From the IMG/VR virus record IMGVR_UViG_3300028920_002946, positions 1-64,000 of that record: DNA of 64,000 nt; one strand, written 5' to 3'. The DNA is from a virus. Below the pieces are notes generated by a model, which worked only from the letters and a program-made list of their open reading frames with translations, searched no databases and had not been told where the DNA came from. Made by a program: the position numbers and the translations under genes. Every line of letters starts with the position of its first letter. The stretch's first letter is position 1. Below are positions 54,480 to 62,830 of this stretch, one piece after another.

Positions 54480-57428
54480 CTAGATCGAAGTGCTCATGTT
54501 GAGTGTGACAAGTATCCAATCAAGCTCCGGCACCGGCGAGTAGTAAGCCTCGACGTCCACCGTGCTTATGTCCGTTGCATTCGGCGTGACCTTGATCCCC
54601 TTGTACTCGACGATCAGCTCCGACTGCTTCAATGACTTGAAGTACGCACCCACCGTGTCCTTGATCTGCGGCAGGATCCTCGGCAGGTTCTTCGAGCCGA
54701 TGTACCTGCGCAGCACCCTGCGGAGGCCCTGCTGCACGAAGTGCTTGACCTCGACGATGCGCGGGTTCCTGGTGAGCTGGTTGCTGAGGTCCGTCGTCAG
54801 GTAGAACATGATGTCGATGACGGGGTTCCTCTCCTCCAGGACCGTGCAGCCCGCCTGCGCCACCTGCGCCGCCGTGACGTTGTCGAGCCTGCGGTACAGC
54901 CTCGTGAAGCCCGTCACGCTCTGCCCGGTGAGGGGCGTCGCGATGTCGTAGGCCGGCGAGACGTCCAGGCCCGCGACCGCCGCGGCCACGATCGACCCGT
55001 CCATGAGGTACTCGACGTCGTTGCCGTACACGTCCGTGATGGTGTACACCGCCGCGTCCGGATAGACCGCCGTGACCTTCTCGGTCTTCAGATTCTTCAC
55101 GCTGGAGATGACCGTGTCGGGATCCGTGCCGATCTCGAAGCCGATGATGCTCGTGCGCTCGTTGCGGTAGCGCTTGCTCGACTGGATCGCGTTCGATGTC
55201 TTCAGATACGAATGGATCTCCGAATCGGTGCTCAACGGCTGGATGAGCGCGGGCCTGAGGCCGTTGGCCAGAGGCTCGTTGAACTCGTCGATTCCGTCGA
55301 TGTAGTCCTGGACGCTCGCGTCCGTGCCGCCCGACACCTTCTGGATCTGCTTCACCGCTATGGCCCGGGCGCCGTTCTTGAACGCCAAGTCGCACGCGAC
55401 GGTGACTCGGTTGTTGACGTCGTAGGGGCCGTACAGCTTCTGCACCTGGCCCATGTCCGTGACGTACTTCACCGTGAAGTCGATCTTGTTCTTGTCGAAC
55501 GTGACGTAGTAGATGTCGCCCACGTCCGGCTCGTTGCCGGACTTGTTGTAGGTGTAGATGAGCACCGTGTCGTCAGTGTTGTCCTCGGCGCCGCCGTCTG
55601 TCGTCAAAACCGTGAGATTGACTCCCGGGATGACGCGCACGATGTTCGTGTTGGCGGTGATGTAGTACTTCGCCGGACTGGTCGCCGAGGTCGGGTCGCC
55701 CACGTAGTAGTAGACGTAGGTGCCCACGCCGGGCGCGAACCCGGTGTCGGCGAACGCCACCCTGAACCCGGTCGCCGGGTCGATGTAGGTCTTCCCGAGG
55801 TAGCCCTTGTTCTGGTTGTAGGTCGTGACCGAGCCGGTCTTCCCGTCCGTCGTGAAGGCGGGGCCGACCTTCGAACTGACCGTGAAGCCGCCCACGCCGT
55901 CGAAGGTGACCTTCACCCTCTCGACCTGCGCGAGGAGCGGGTCGACTTCGGTGTTGACCGCGCCCGCGCCCGCGTAAACCGGGGTCACCGTGCCGCCGGC
56001 GGCCTGCTGCACATCCAAGGCCCACCCGTTGAGGTTGGATTGGATCGTGTACTTGCCGACCGTGGCCGCCCCCGGGACCCTGTTCGTCAGAGTCCAGGTG
56101 TCGTCGCGGAGGTTGTTCTCGTGGTACGTGACGTAGACCTTCTCCTCCATCGCCTCCGAGGGGGCCGTCGCCAGCGTGATGGTCTGCCCGCTGATGCTCA
56201 GGACGGGCACAGCGCCGGCCGTCTTGGCGGCTGACCATGTGGCGCCCACGTAGGCGATGATGTCGTCGGGGTCCTCGGTCGCTTTCCCGGTATCGTCTCC
56301 GTTAACCGGCGCGCTCGGCAACGTGAATTCCTTGTTTGTGCCGGAGTTGATCTTGTTGCCGTTCGCGTCGTAGACCGGGTTGCCGGATCCGTCCGTCTTG
56401 TAGACGACCGGGGCGGCCACGCGGCCGTAAACGTATGTGTCGACAATCGACATGAACACATTGTCGTTGAGCGCATCGGATCCCACCGTGTAAACGCCCG
56501 CCTCCTGGCTGTAGGAGTTGCCCCAGTGGATGGCGGGGGAACCCGTGGCCGGGTCGGTGCTGAGCACGCAGTCGTTGCCGATGGAGTAGTCGTTCGTGTC
56601 CTGGCTCAGGCCGGCCTTGATCAGCCTGTTCACCTGCGCGGCGGGGAGCACGTCGAACGTGTCCTGCCAGGTGTTGGTGAAGTACCAGACGCGGACATCG
56701 TCATCGGTATCAGGGGCGGTTTCGAGCGCGAACATGCCGTCCGACCCGTCCAGGTCGGTGATGGTCGCCTCGATGTCGTTGACCGTGACCTTGATGATCT
56801 GGACGGTCGCCTCGACCTCGTCGCCCGGCGAGCCCGGGGTCGGGTCGTAAAGGATGACGACTGTCTTGCCGATGTCGGTGTCGGTCGCGGCGCGGCCGTC
56901 GTTGTCGCCCTTGACGATCCTGGCGTTCTTCACCTTGAACGACGTGTTGCTCCCGTCAGCCTGGTCGGAGAGATCCTCGTCCTCGACGTAGGTGTCGCGG
57001 CGCTTCATCCAGTAGTTCGCGCGCACGTCCGCCCCAGTCGGGGGTATCCTCTGCAGGGTGACCTCGCCGGTCAGCCCGTCGACCGAGTTGACCGCGACGG
57101 GCACGCTGTCGACGGTCACGATGACCGCCCGGGGGTCGTCGGAGACCGTGCCGGATCCGTCGCCGGTCACGATCGGGAAGTATTCGACGTTGAAGTTCTT
57201 GTTGGTCCCCGTGAACTTCGCCGATTCGTCCTCTTCGAGAATCAGATTGTCGGCGATCGCCGAAGATCCGCGCGGCACCTCGAAGTTGGAGATCCTCGTC
57301 TCCTCGGAGGATGTCCCGATGATAGCGGGGATCCTCACGTCACCGGCCGCGGTGACTCCCGGCGCCTCTAGCCTTGTCTCCACGATCACAGACGGGAAGA
57401 CAAAAACTTCAAGTGGTCCTATGGCCAT
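54480..57428 (-). CDS. Contractile tail sheath protein, very long
   Basis: 982 aa, well above the usual 400-700 aa. The C-terminal 130 residues are diagnostic: VLEERNPVIDIMFYLTTDLS, RRVLRRYIGSKNLPRILPQIKDTVGAYFKSLKQSEL, then VDVEAYYSPVPELDWILVTLNMS, the conserved core that links sheath subunits. The N-terminal 600 residues have many beta-strand insertions (VKVTFDGVGGFTVSS, VRVWYFTNTW), so a bulky outer domain is predicted. AAGGAGAAGG precedes ATG 57428. A 136-nt leader carrying a perfect palindrome copy precedes it, suggesting its own strong promoter. Confidence 0.88.
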   Translation of the reverse strand: MAIGPLEVFVFPSVIVETRLEAPGVTAAGDVRIPAIIGTSSEETRISNFEVPRGSSAIADNLILEEDESAKFTGTNKNFNVEYFPIVTGDGSGTVSDDPRAVIVTVDSVPVAVNSVDGLTGEVTLQRIPPTGADVRANYWMKRRDTYVEDEDLSDQADGSNTSFKVKNARIVKGDNDGRAATDTDIGKTVVILYDPTPGSPGDEVEATVQIIKVTVNDIEATITDLDGSDGMFALETAPDTDDDVRVWYFTNTWQDTFDVLPAAQVNRLIKAGLSQDTNDYSIGNDCVLSTDPATGSPAIHWGNSYSQEAGVYTVGSDALNDNVFMSIVDTYVYGRVAAPVVYKTDGSGNPVYDANGNKINSGTNKEFTLPSAPVNGDDTGKATEDPDDIIAYVGATWSAAKTAGAVPVLSISGQTITLATAPSEAMEEKVYVTYHENNLRDDTWTLTNRVPGAATVGKYTIQSNLNGWALDVQQAAGGTVTPVYAGAGAVNTEVDPLLAQVERVKVTFDGVGGFTVSSKVGPAFTTDGKTGSVTTYNQNKGYLGKTYIDPATGFRVAFADTGFAPGVGTYVYYYVGDPTSATSPAKYYITANTNIVRVIPGVNLTVLTTDGGAEDNTDDTVLIYTYNKSGNEPDVGDIYYVTFDKNKIDFTVKYVTDMGQVQKLYGPYDVNNRVTVACDLAFKNGARAIAVKQIQKVSGGTDASVQDYIDGIDEFNEPLANGLRPALIQPLSTDSEIHSYLKTSNAIQSSKRYRNERTSIIGFEIGTDPDTVISSVKNLKTEKVTAVYPDAAVYTITDVYGNDVEYLMDGSIVAAAVAGLDVSPAYDIATPLTGQSVTGFTRLYRRLDNVTAAQVAQAGCTVLEERNPVIDIMFYLTTDLSNQLTRNPRIVEVKHFVQQGLRRVLRRYIGSKNLPRILPQIKDTVGAYFKSLKQSELIVEYKGIKVTPNATDISTVDVEAYYSPVPELDWILVTLNMSTSI

Positions 57429-57538
57429 CTCGCCTTCTCCTTTTTCATTCCTCGCTGGACTCTGCCCTGAAAGCTGTCTTTGTCATGTGATGTCGATGTG
57501 GGACAAGACTGATTTGGGATGTACATTTCATATGGTGC

Positions 57539-57553
57539 ATTAATAGACTATTA
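57539..57553. promoter_or_regulatory. Intergenic palindrome TAATAGNCTATTA, copy 4 (perfect)
   Basis: The plus strand reads ATTAATAGACTATTA, a perfect dyad, 111 nt upstream of the sheath ATG and 12 nt after the FmdB-like gene stop. The intervening leader has no convincing gene. Confidence 0.6.
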
Positions 57554-57564
57554 GCCCAGCCTCT

Positions 57565-58014
57565 TCAGGCTTCGATGGCCCCCGGGCCGTCAAACTGCCC
57601 GAGGCCCTTTCGCTTCCTCTCCGCCCGGTGCTCGGACAACGCCTCGCTGAACTCCCTCCGGATCCCCTTGGACCTCTCGTCCCCCAAGGCCGCCATCGGC
57701 CTCAAGGTGCCGTCCTTGCCCCTCGGGACCTCAATCGGTACGGGCTTCAAACCGGCCCTTCTCTTGCCCTTCCGGCTCTCGAGGTACTCCCAGCGCCTGT
57801 CGGCGTCGGCGCCGATTGCCCTGTCAATCTCCTTGGGTGTCGTCAGGGTCTCGCCCGCGGCAACCTTGGACGCTATGCCGAAGGTCGTCGCCTCCACCCT
57901 CTTGGAGTCGGCCTTGCACTTCGGGCAGGGCCTCTCGTCGTCCCTCCTGTCGTAGGGGACAATCTCCTCGAACTCGTGTCTGCACCCGGCGCAGCGGTAG
58001 ACGTACAAAGGCAT
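57565..58014 (-). CDS. FmdB-type zinc ribbon protein
   Basis: 149 aa starting MPLYVYRCAGC. I choose ATG 58014, because the FmdB signature starts there and AAAGGGAG precedes it, over a start at 58071 that would add an atypical leader. Four cysteines (C8, C11, C30, C33) form a zinc ribbon: YRCAGCRHEFEE... RPCPKCKAD. The rest is basic and helical (GIRREFSEALSEHRAERKRKG). FmdB-like proteins are small putative regulators; here it lies just before the sheath and could regulate late genes or act in assembly. Confidence 0.78.
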   Translation of the reverse strand: MPLYVYRCAGCRHEFEEIVPYDRRDDERPCPKCKADSKRVEATTFGIASKVAAGETLTTPKEIDRAIGADADRRWEYLESRKGKRRAGLKPVPIEVPRGKDGTLRPMAALGDERSKGIRREFSEALSEHRAERKRKGLGQFDGPGAIEA

Positions 58015-58075
58015 GTCGGCTCCCTTTCCATGTGGATTTATATATGTGGCGCACCCGCGCCGATAGACCAAACCT

Positions 58076-58089
58076 ATTAGCAGATTATT
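58076..58089. promoter_or_regulatory. Intergenic palindrome, copy 5 (degenerate)
   Basis: The plus strand reads ATTAGCAGATTATT, matching ATTAATAGACTATT at 11 of 14 positions. It lies 62 nt upstream of the zinc-ribbon ATG and 7 nt after the preceding stop. The same leader holds TATATAAAT on the minus strand nearer the gene. Confidence 0.4.
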
Positions 58090-58095
58090 CCCGCC

Positions 58096-59547
58096 CTAGA
58101 CATACCGCGGGTAGCCCACTTTGGGGTACTTCACCTCGAACTCCGTCCCCATCGGCGTAAGCTGGAGCTCGAACACGCGGTTATCGGGTGTTACGACGTA
58201 TTTGTTGGTCTTCAAGTACTCGTAGAGATTCTCGTCGAAGTCGAGGATCTCCCACAGGACGGGCACGAACTTCTTCCATTCCGTCATCATCTGCATCGAG
58301 AGGGACTGTATGTAGTGCAGATCGTTGGTGTTCGAGTCATACACGTTCTCGGACTCGCCGGCCTGGTCGAACTCCTCGAGGGTAAGCCCCTCGTCCACGA
58401 GCAGATATCTGCGGTTGTCCCAGATCTCGTTGATGAGGAAGTCGGCCATCTCGGCGGACTCCTCGGGGTGCCGCGAGAACGCGTCGATGTCGAAGTTCAT
58501 GGTGTGGTGGCCGCTGTACACGCTCGCCGACACCTGCCTCTCGGGGTAGACTATGACCACGACCTTGTCGCCCACCTCGATCTGGCTGTTGAAGCACAGG
58601 ACGGCGCCGGGTATGCTGGTGTCGTCGTAATGGAGGGGGTCGGGTATCGGGAAAGGCCCCGTGGAGGCCCCCACGTACCTGTAATCGGCGTACAACGTGT
58701 ACTTCACGGGCAGCGGCTCCAAGAACGTGATCAAGCCGCTCTCCGTGACCGTGTAGTCCGTGCCCCTCTCGAGGTATATCTTGTCGTCCAACCGCCCCTT
58801 GGTGATGTACAGCTTGTCGAAGTCCCCGAAAAGGCCCCCGTGATCGAGCTGGGCGGTCATCTCAAGGCCCGTCGTGGACTCTATGACCTCCTCCTTGAGC
58901 ACCTGCAGGAGCCTGTCGACCATGAAGTGCGTGCCGGCCCCCGTGGAGCCGGGGTCGACTATCTGGATGTAATACCGCCCCGGGGGGCTCATGATGCCGC
59001 GGTAGTAGGACACCGTGAGCGTGTCGCCGACGACAGGCGGCGTGTCGAGCACTATCATCCCCCTGGAGCCGTCGAGGTAGTCCGCATGCACGACATCGCC
59101 GTTCAGGAGCAGGTCGACTTGGCGGAAGTTGTCCGCCACCGTGTCGTTGTTCCAGCCGGCGAGGATGGGCTTGTGCTGGGTGTAGAAGAACCTGTTCGTG
59201 CCGTGCGTGGGCGTCCCGGTTATCTGCGCCGAAAGATCCTCGTCCTCGACCCGCTCGCTCGTCTTCTCGCGGTTCTCCCACACCCACTGCATGAATTTGC
59301 CGCCGTAGTTCCCCGCCCGCGCGAGGGCCACGTAGCTCTTCATGGTGAAGGCGAAGTCGTCGGGGGACAGCTTGATGCGCGACGTTGTGGCGTTGCGCAG
59401 GACGATGCCGCGCTCCGGCCTCTCGGTGTACGGGAACTTGTGGTACACCTCCGTGCCCCGGTAGTTGACGTGCTCGTTGATGGCGCTGCGCAGCTCGTAC
59501 ATGACGCGGCGCTTAACGGCCGTCAGCAGGTTCACATCCATCATCAT
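58096..59547 (-). CDS. Probable neck or tail-completion protein
   Basis: 483 aa. It begins MMMDVNLLTAVKRRVMYELR with an N-terminal helix, followed by beta-rich sequence (FPYTERPERGIVLRNATTSRIKL, VLDTPPVVGDTLTVSYYRG, YYIQIVDPG, VVVIVYPERQVSAS) and a helical region (AEMADFLINEIWDNRRYLL). The C-terminus (VFELQLTPMGTEFEVKYP) is a strand pair. Position immediately before sheath and tube in transcription order suits a neck/terminator protein, though no family was identified with certainty. Any of three consecutive ATGs may be the start. Confidence 0.7.
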   Translation of the reverse strand: MMMDVNLLTAVKRRVMYELRSAINEHVNYRGTEVYHKFPYTERPERGIVLRNATTSRIKLSPDDFAFTMKSYVALARAGNYGGKFMQWVWENREKTSERVEDEDLSAQITGTPTHGTNRFFYTQHKPILAGWNNDTVADNFRQVDLLLNGDVVHADYLDGSRGMIVLDTPPVVGDTLTVSYYRGIMSPPGRYYIQIVDPGSTGAGTHFMVDRLLQVLKEEVIESTTGLEMTAQLDHGGLFGDFDKLYITKGRLDDKIYLERGTDYTVTESGLITFLEPLPVKYTLYADYRYVGASTGPFPIPDPLHYDDTSIPGAVLCFNSQIEVGDKVVVIVYPERQVSASVYSGHHTMNFDIDAFSRHPEESAEMADFLINEIWDNRRYLLVDEGLTLEEFDQAGESENVYDSNTNDLHYIQSLSMQMMTEWKKFVPVLWEILDFDENLYEYLKTNKYVVTPDNRVFELQLTPMGTEFEVKYPKVGYPRYV

Positions 59548-59591
59548 GGCGCCGCGCCTTCCCTGGCATGGGTTTACGATAGGGTCTGGGG

Positions 59592-59606
59592 ATTAACAGA
59601 GAATTA
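59592..59606. promoter_or_regulatory. Intergenic palindrome, copy 6 (degenerate)
   Basis: The plus strand reads ATTAACAGAGAATTA, 12 of 15 positions of ATTAATAGACTATTA. It lies 45 nt upstream of the ATG at 59547 and just below the strong GC hairpin at 59618-59645, so a terminator-then-promoter arrangement is plausible. Confidence 0.4.
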
Positions 59607-59617
59607 CGGGACGAAGC

Positions 59618-59645
59618 GGGGCGCGGGTACTGCGCCCCGCGCCCC
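59618..59645 (-). terminator. Strong GC hairpin after Nudix-like gene
   Basis: A 10-bp perfect stem GGGGCGCGGG / CCCGCGCCCC with an 8-nt loop lies in the 163-nt gap. No T-run follows on the minus strand, so termination would be factor-dependent or incomplete. A second inverted repeat GCCCGG / CCGGGC at 59650-59675 precedes it. Confidence 0.4.
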
Positions 59646-59710
59646 TTGTGCCCGGTGAAAGGAGTAAGTCCGGGCGTATGGGCCCCCAGCGGAGGGGAGG
59701 CCCGAAAAAC

Positions 59711-60247
59711 CTATCCAAGCACGAGCCTCATGAACAGCATCGGCAGGAGCGGATCCTCGGCCTTGGCGACCTCGGACGGCTTGACCCACACGCACCTGGC
59801 CAAGGACTCCAAGTGGGACCCGTCGCCCTCGGCCTCGACCTCCTCGGCCTTGGCCGCGTCCACCGCGAAGAGATGGTACACCGTGTCCACGGATTTGGTG
59901 CCCCGGCAGGTCCCCAGCTTTCTCAGGGCCCCGGCGGGGGCCTTGAGGCCGCCCTCCTCGCGCAATTCCATGACGGCCGTCCCCAAGATGTCCTGCTTGC
60001 CGCCCTTCTTCTCGACGCCCCCGGTGATGGAACTCATTGCCTCGTCCATGCCCCAGCATGGGGTGACCTCCATCCTGACCATCACCTCGACGAGGTTGCC
60101 CCCCGGATCGACCCTGTAGGGCATTATGGACACTATGTCGCCATCGCAGCGCTTTTCATGAAGGTAGGAATACCCGTTCACGCCCTTCTCGGGTAGCACC
60201 AATTCCCGTAGTTCCACCCAATCGTTGCCGTATAGCTTCCGTATCAT
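59711..60247 (-). CDS. Nudix-like hydrolase with atypical Nudix box
   Basis: 178 aa from ATG 60247, chosen because GAGGGG lies 5-6 nt upstream; an ATG at 60265 overlaps the previous gene and lacks a good site. Residues 76-101 read GGVEKKGG... AVMELREEGGL, resembling the Nudix box with the catalytic ELxEExG part intact but Met where Arg is usual and a longer loop after GG. Family members cleave nucleoside diphosphates linked to another group (NDP-sugars, caps, ADP-ribose). Flanking strands (VEVMVRMEVTPCWG, SVDTVYHLFAVDA, RCVWVKPSEV) fit the fold. Substrate unknown; it may clean up nucleotide metabolites or act on NAD/ADP-ribose in host conflict. Confidence 0.75.
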   Translation of the reverse strand: MIRKLYGNDWVELRELVLPEKGVNGYSYLHEKRCDGDIVSIMPYRVDPGGNLVEVMVRMEVTPCWGMDEAMSSITGGVEKKGGKQDILGTAVMELREEGGLKAPAGALRKLGTCRGTKSVDTVYHLFAVDAAKAEEVEAEGDGSHLESLARCVWVKPSEVAKAEDPLLPMLFMRLVLG

Positions 60248-60257
60248 GGACACCCCT

Positions 60258-61262
60258 CTATTCATTCATGGCGGCTATGAGCAACCCCTTCGCCACGTCG
60301 TTGAGCGGGTCCTTCGCCATGCGTATCTCACTGATTTCTATGGGGAAGGAGGCCCTGTCATGCTCGAACTCCCTCTTGAAGAACTCGAGGAAGTTTCGGG
60401 CGAGGGCCGTGCCGCCGCTGATGACCCACGGTATCGGGTCGGTCAGCTCGATCGAGCCGCTGTCCTTCTTGAACTCCCTCTTGATGGCGTCGATGACATG
60501 GTGTATCAGGTTGCGGTAGTACACCACGATGGCCTCGCGCTCGCGGACGTTCTTGGGGTCGCCCGCCCCGGGGTCGAGGAGGTCGACGCCCTTCTCCTTG
60601 ATCGACATGATGCGCGTGGCGGTCGTCCCGACGGCTTTGGCGGCGCTCCCGTCGATCCAGTCGCCCGATTCGGAGAGGCTGAAGCTCATGCCCACCATGG
60701 TGCGGTAGACCAAAGAGGTGTTCACCATGCCGGCGCCGAAGCTGCTCGCCAGGGCCGTGAAGCCCTCCGGGGCGCAGTTCGAGTAGACGATGGCGGCCGC
60801 CTCGTTCATCGATGTGGCCTTGTACCCCAGGGACTCGATGATCTTCTTGAACATGGCCTCGTGGTAGATGACATCCATGTCCCTGTCGATCGCCTTCGCC
60901 GGGATCGAGTAGAACACCTTCTCGTCGTCCACGGAGGGGTCCTTCAAGATGGTCCGCAGGAGGATGACGAGCATCTTCTCCGCGTCCCGCTCCCCGGCCG
61001 ACATGACCCCCTTGCTCAAGGGGCGCCGGGCCTCGCGCTTGAGGAGGTTGGCCACGCTCATCGCCGGCTCGCCCACGATGTAGACGGTGTCCCCCTCCTG
61101 CACGTAGTTCACGTTCGACATCTTGAGCATGTTCAGGGTGGAGGCCTCCGCCTCTATGTCCAGGAAGGCGTCCCTCACCGACTCCACATGCACATCCGAC
61201 TGGTCGGACCCCCTCGAGGCGCAAGCCAAAAAGCAGGTACCGCAATCCAATCCGCGTGCCAT
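60258..61262 (-). CDS. Actin-like ATPase (ParM/MreB superfamily)
   Basis: 334 aa. ATP-cradle motifs: phosphate-1 GLDCGTCFLACA (4-15), connect-1 NEAAAIVY (153-160), phosphate-2 SSFGAGMVNTSLVY (173-186) and adenosine motif ISGGTALARN (281-290). The phosphate-2 loop lacks the usual leading Asp (D-x-G-x-G-T), having Ser or Phe instead. Family members form filaments for plasmid or phage DNA segregation or act as ATP-dependent switches. AAAGGAGATTGTT precedes ATG 61262, 14 nt after the coiled-coil gene, which could be its partner. A cytoskeletal or DNA-positioning role is inferred; a non-filamentous scaffold is the alternative. Confidence 0.82.
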   Translation of the reverse strand: MARGLDCGTCFLACASRGSDQSDVHVESVRDAFLDIEAEASTLNMLKMSNVNYVQEGDTVYIVGEPAMSVANLLKREARRPLSKGVMSAGERDAEKMLVILLRTILKDPSVDDEKVFYSIPAKAIDRDMDVIYHEAMFKKIIESLGYKATSMNEAAAIVYSNCAPEGFTALASSFGAGMVNTSLVYRTMVGMSFSLSESGDWIDGSAAKAVGTTATRIMSIKEKGVDLLDPGAGDPKNVREREAIVVYYRNLIHHVIDAIKREFKKDSGSIELTDPIPWVISGGTALARNFLEFFKREFEHDRASFPIEISEIRMAKDPLNDVAKGLLIAAMNE

Positions 61263-61276
61263 AACAATCTCCTTTC

Positions 61277-61963
61277 CTACGACTTACCCTTTTTCAGATC
61301 CTTCAAGGCCTTGAGGCTGTCGTCTATGTCGCTTCCGCCCTGCACCGTTCGCACATCGAGCTTGATGTGGGTGTTGGCGTCCTCGACGGAGACGGTCGGC
61401 ACGTAGACCTCCTCGGGCCTGGTCGGCCCCCCCGAACCTGATTCCCGGCCGTCCCCCGCCCGATCCAATATACTTTCCAAACGGTCGAGAATCGCAGTAT
61501 CCTTGGTGGAGGACTCCACCTTCTCGGCCAACTGCCTGAGGGACTCCTGCAGCGAGTCGCTCGCCCCCGATCCTGAAAGGCCCGATATCCTCTCCTCGAG
61601 CCTGCCTATGCGCTCCAGGAGGGCGTCCACGACACCCTGGTCGGTCTTGGGGCCGGACGACTCCCGCAGGGACGACTCCAGGGCCGTCATCCTCTCGAGG
61701 ACGAGGTCAAGCTTCGAGGTGTCCTGCGCCCGCCGCCGCGGGGCCGTCGACGTGGCGGGCAAATCGATCTCCCCGTCGATGTCGCCATACCGCTGAAGGA
61801 CGGTGATCCTGCCGGCCTTCTCGGCCCTCTTGAGGTCGTTCGACCTCGCGTACTGCGCGTTGGAGTAAATCTTCTGCTGCTTGTAATAAATCACGTCCCC
61901 GAGGTCGCTGACCTCCACCTTGTTCGGGTCGTTTCCTATTACAAGAATCATCCTGGCGGGCAT
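61277..61963 (-). CDS. Coiled-coil protein upstream of actin-like gene
   Basis: 228 aa, not recognised. Residues 1-62 form a small globular domain (MILVIGNDPNKVEVSDLGDVIYYKQQKIY... ARSNDLKRAEKAGRI) that could bind DNA or protein; residues 85-165 are a coiled coil (LDLVLERMTALESSL, LLERIGRLEERISGLSG, LQESLRQLAEKVESS). Acidic spacer and a basic tail (LKALKDLKKGKS). Adjacent upstream of the actin-like gene, it is a candidate adaptor for the filament, by analogy with ParR-type genes, but ParR genes usually follow parM. Function uncertain. Confidence 0.65.
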   Translation of the reverse strand: MPARMILVIGNDPNKVEVSDLGDVIYYKQQKIYSNAQYARSNDLKRAEKAGRITVLQRYGDIDGEIDLPATSTAPRRRAQDTSKLDLVLERMTALESSLRESSGPKTDQGVVDALLERIGRLEERISGLSGSGASDSLQESLRQLAEKVESSTKDTAILDRLESILDRAGDGRESGSGGPTRPEEVYVPTVSVEDANTHIKLDVRTVQGGSDIDDSLKALKDLKKGKS

Positions 61964-62030
61964 CTTATCTGTTGCGCGCGCCCCGGAGGGCGGGCGTCAT
62001 GTCTATATGGGCGGAGGATCCCGCGGCCGC

Positions 62031-62753
62031 CTACAGGTACTTCTTGGCGAGGTCGTCGATGTCTGCGCTCGCCTTCTTCGGGAACTCGAACTTCGGCGTC
62101 TGATCCTTCGGGAGGCTCGGCTTGCCGTCGTCGGGCTTGTCCTTCTTCTTGGGCTTCTTCTTCGGTTCCTCAACCTCCCCTTCGGCCTCCTCCGAAACCT
62201 CCTCCGAAACCTCCTCCGGGGCTTCCTCGTCCCCGTCGCCCGGCGCGGATTCGTCCTCCTCCCCGTCGCCCTCGTAATCGAGGTTGATCTCCTCCTCCTC
62301 GTCCGGCTCGGCCATCTCCTCCTTCTGCTCGTCGACGGGCTTGAAGATTTCCCCCCCGGAGTCGTCCTCGTCGCCCTCAGGCTTCTTCTTCGGCGGCTTC
62401 GGCACACCCTGCCCCTCGGGGGCCGGGACCGGTGTCTCCTCGACTGCCCCGGCCGGGACGGCCAGCGGGTCGTCGCCCTCGGCGGCCTCCACGTAGAACC
62501 GCTCGCTCATTTCCGTCGGCACGTACCTCATGTCGCCCTGGCAGGCCGGGCAGCCGATGACCTCGTTCACCGTGACCGGCTCGACATCCGGGATGCCCTC
62601 TGCCGCGGCGGCCTTGGCGCGCCTCGCGTTGATGGAGGCGAGGCTGGCGGTGTGGTTGCAGGACGCGCAAACGAAGTAGGAACTCTCGGCGGCTTCCTTG
62701 TCGATGGCGTCCGCTATCTCAAGCAGCTTCTGCGCGGCGGTCTTGCGATCCAT
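62031..62753 (-). CDS. Acidic protein with N-terminal zinc ribbon
   Basis: 240 aa. C29xxC32 and C68xxC71 form a split zinc ribbon (FVCASCNHTAS... VIGCPACQGDM). Residues 100-215 are Glu/Asp/Pro-rich low complexity with Lys patches (EEEEINLDYEG, EEPKKKPKKKD), and a short conserved-looking end (KFEFPKKASADIDDLAKKYL) follows. No family known to me. Could be a regulator or scaffolding factor. AAGGGAG precedes ATG 62753. Confidence 0.7.
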   Translation of the reverse strand: MDRKTAAQKLLEIADAIDKEAAESSYFVCASCNHTASLASINARRAKAAAAEGIPDVEPVTVNEVIGCPACQGDMRYVPTEMSERFYVEAAEGDDPLAVPAGAVEETPVPAPEGQGVPKPPKKKPEGDEDDSGGEIFKPVDEQKEEMAEPDEEEEINLDYEGDGEEDESAPGDGDEEAPEEVSEEVSEEAEGEVEEPKKKPKKKDKPDDGKPSLPKDQTPKFEFPKKASADIDDLAKKYL

Positions 62754-62815
62754 TTGTCAACTCCCTTGAATCCGTGGGTATATGCCCTGCATATCGATGC
62801 CTGCATGAATAGAAA

Positions 62816-62830
62816 ATTAATAGACATTAA
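62816..62830. promoter_or_regulatory. Intergenic palindrome, copy 7
   Basis: The plus strand reads ATTAATAGACATTAA; the left half-site TAATAG is exact and the right half is shifted by one base (ATTAAT follows). It overlaps the stop of the rightmost gene (62827) and is 63 nt upstream of ATG 62753. Confidence 0.5.

Noticed and set aside
57430-57530. 28-codon ORF in the sheath leader (MKCTSQISL...)
   Set aside because: No ribosome site before its ATG and no recognisable family; more likely untranslated leader.
58028-58040. T4-type late promoter TATAAATA (TATATAAAT on minus strand)
   Set aside because: Seen once only, not at other gene starts, whereas the palindrome recurs; chance in an AT-rich leader is likely.
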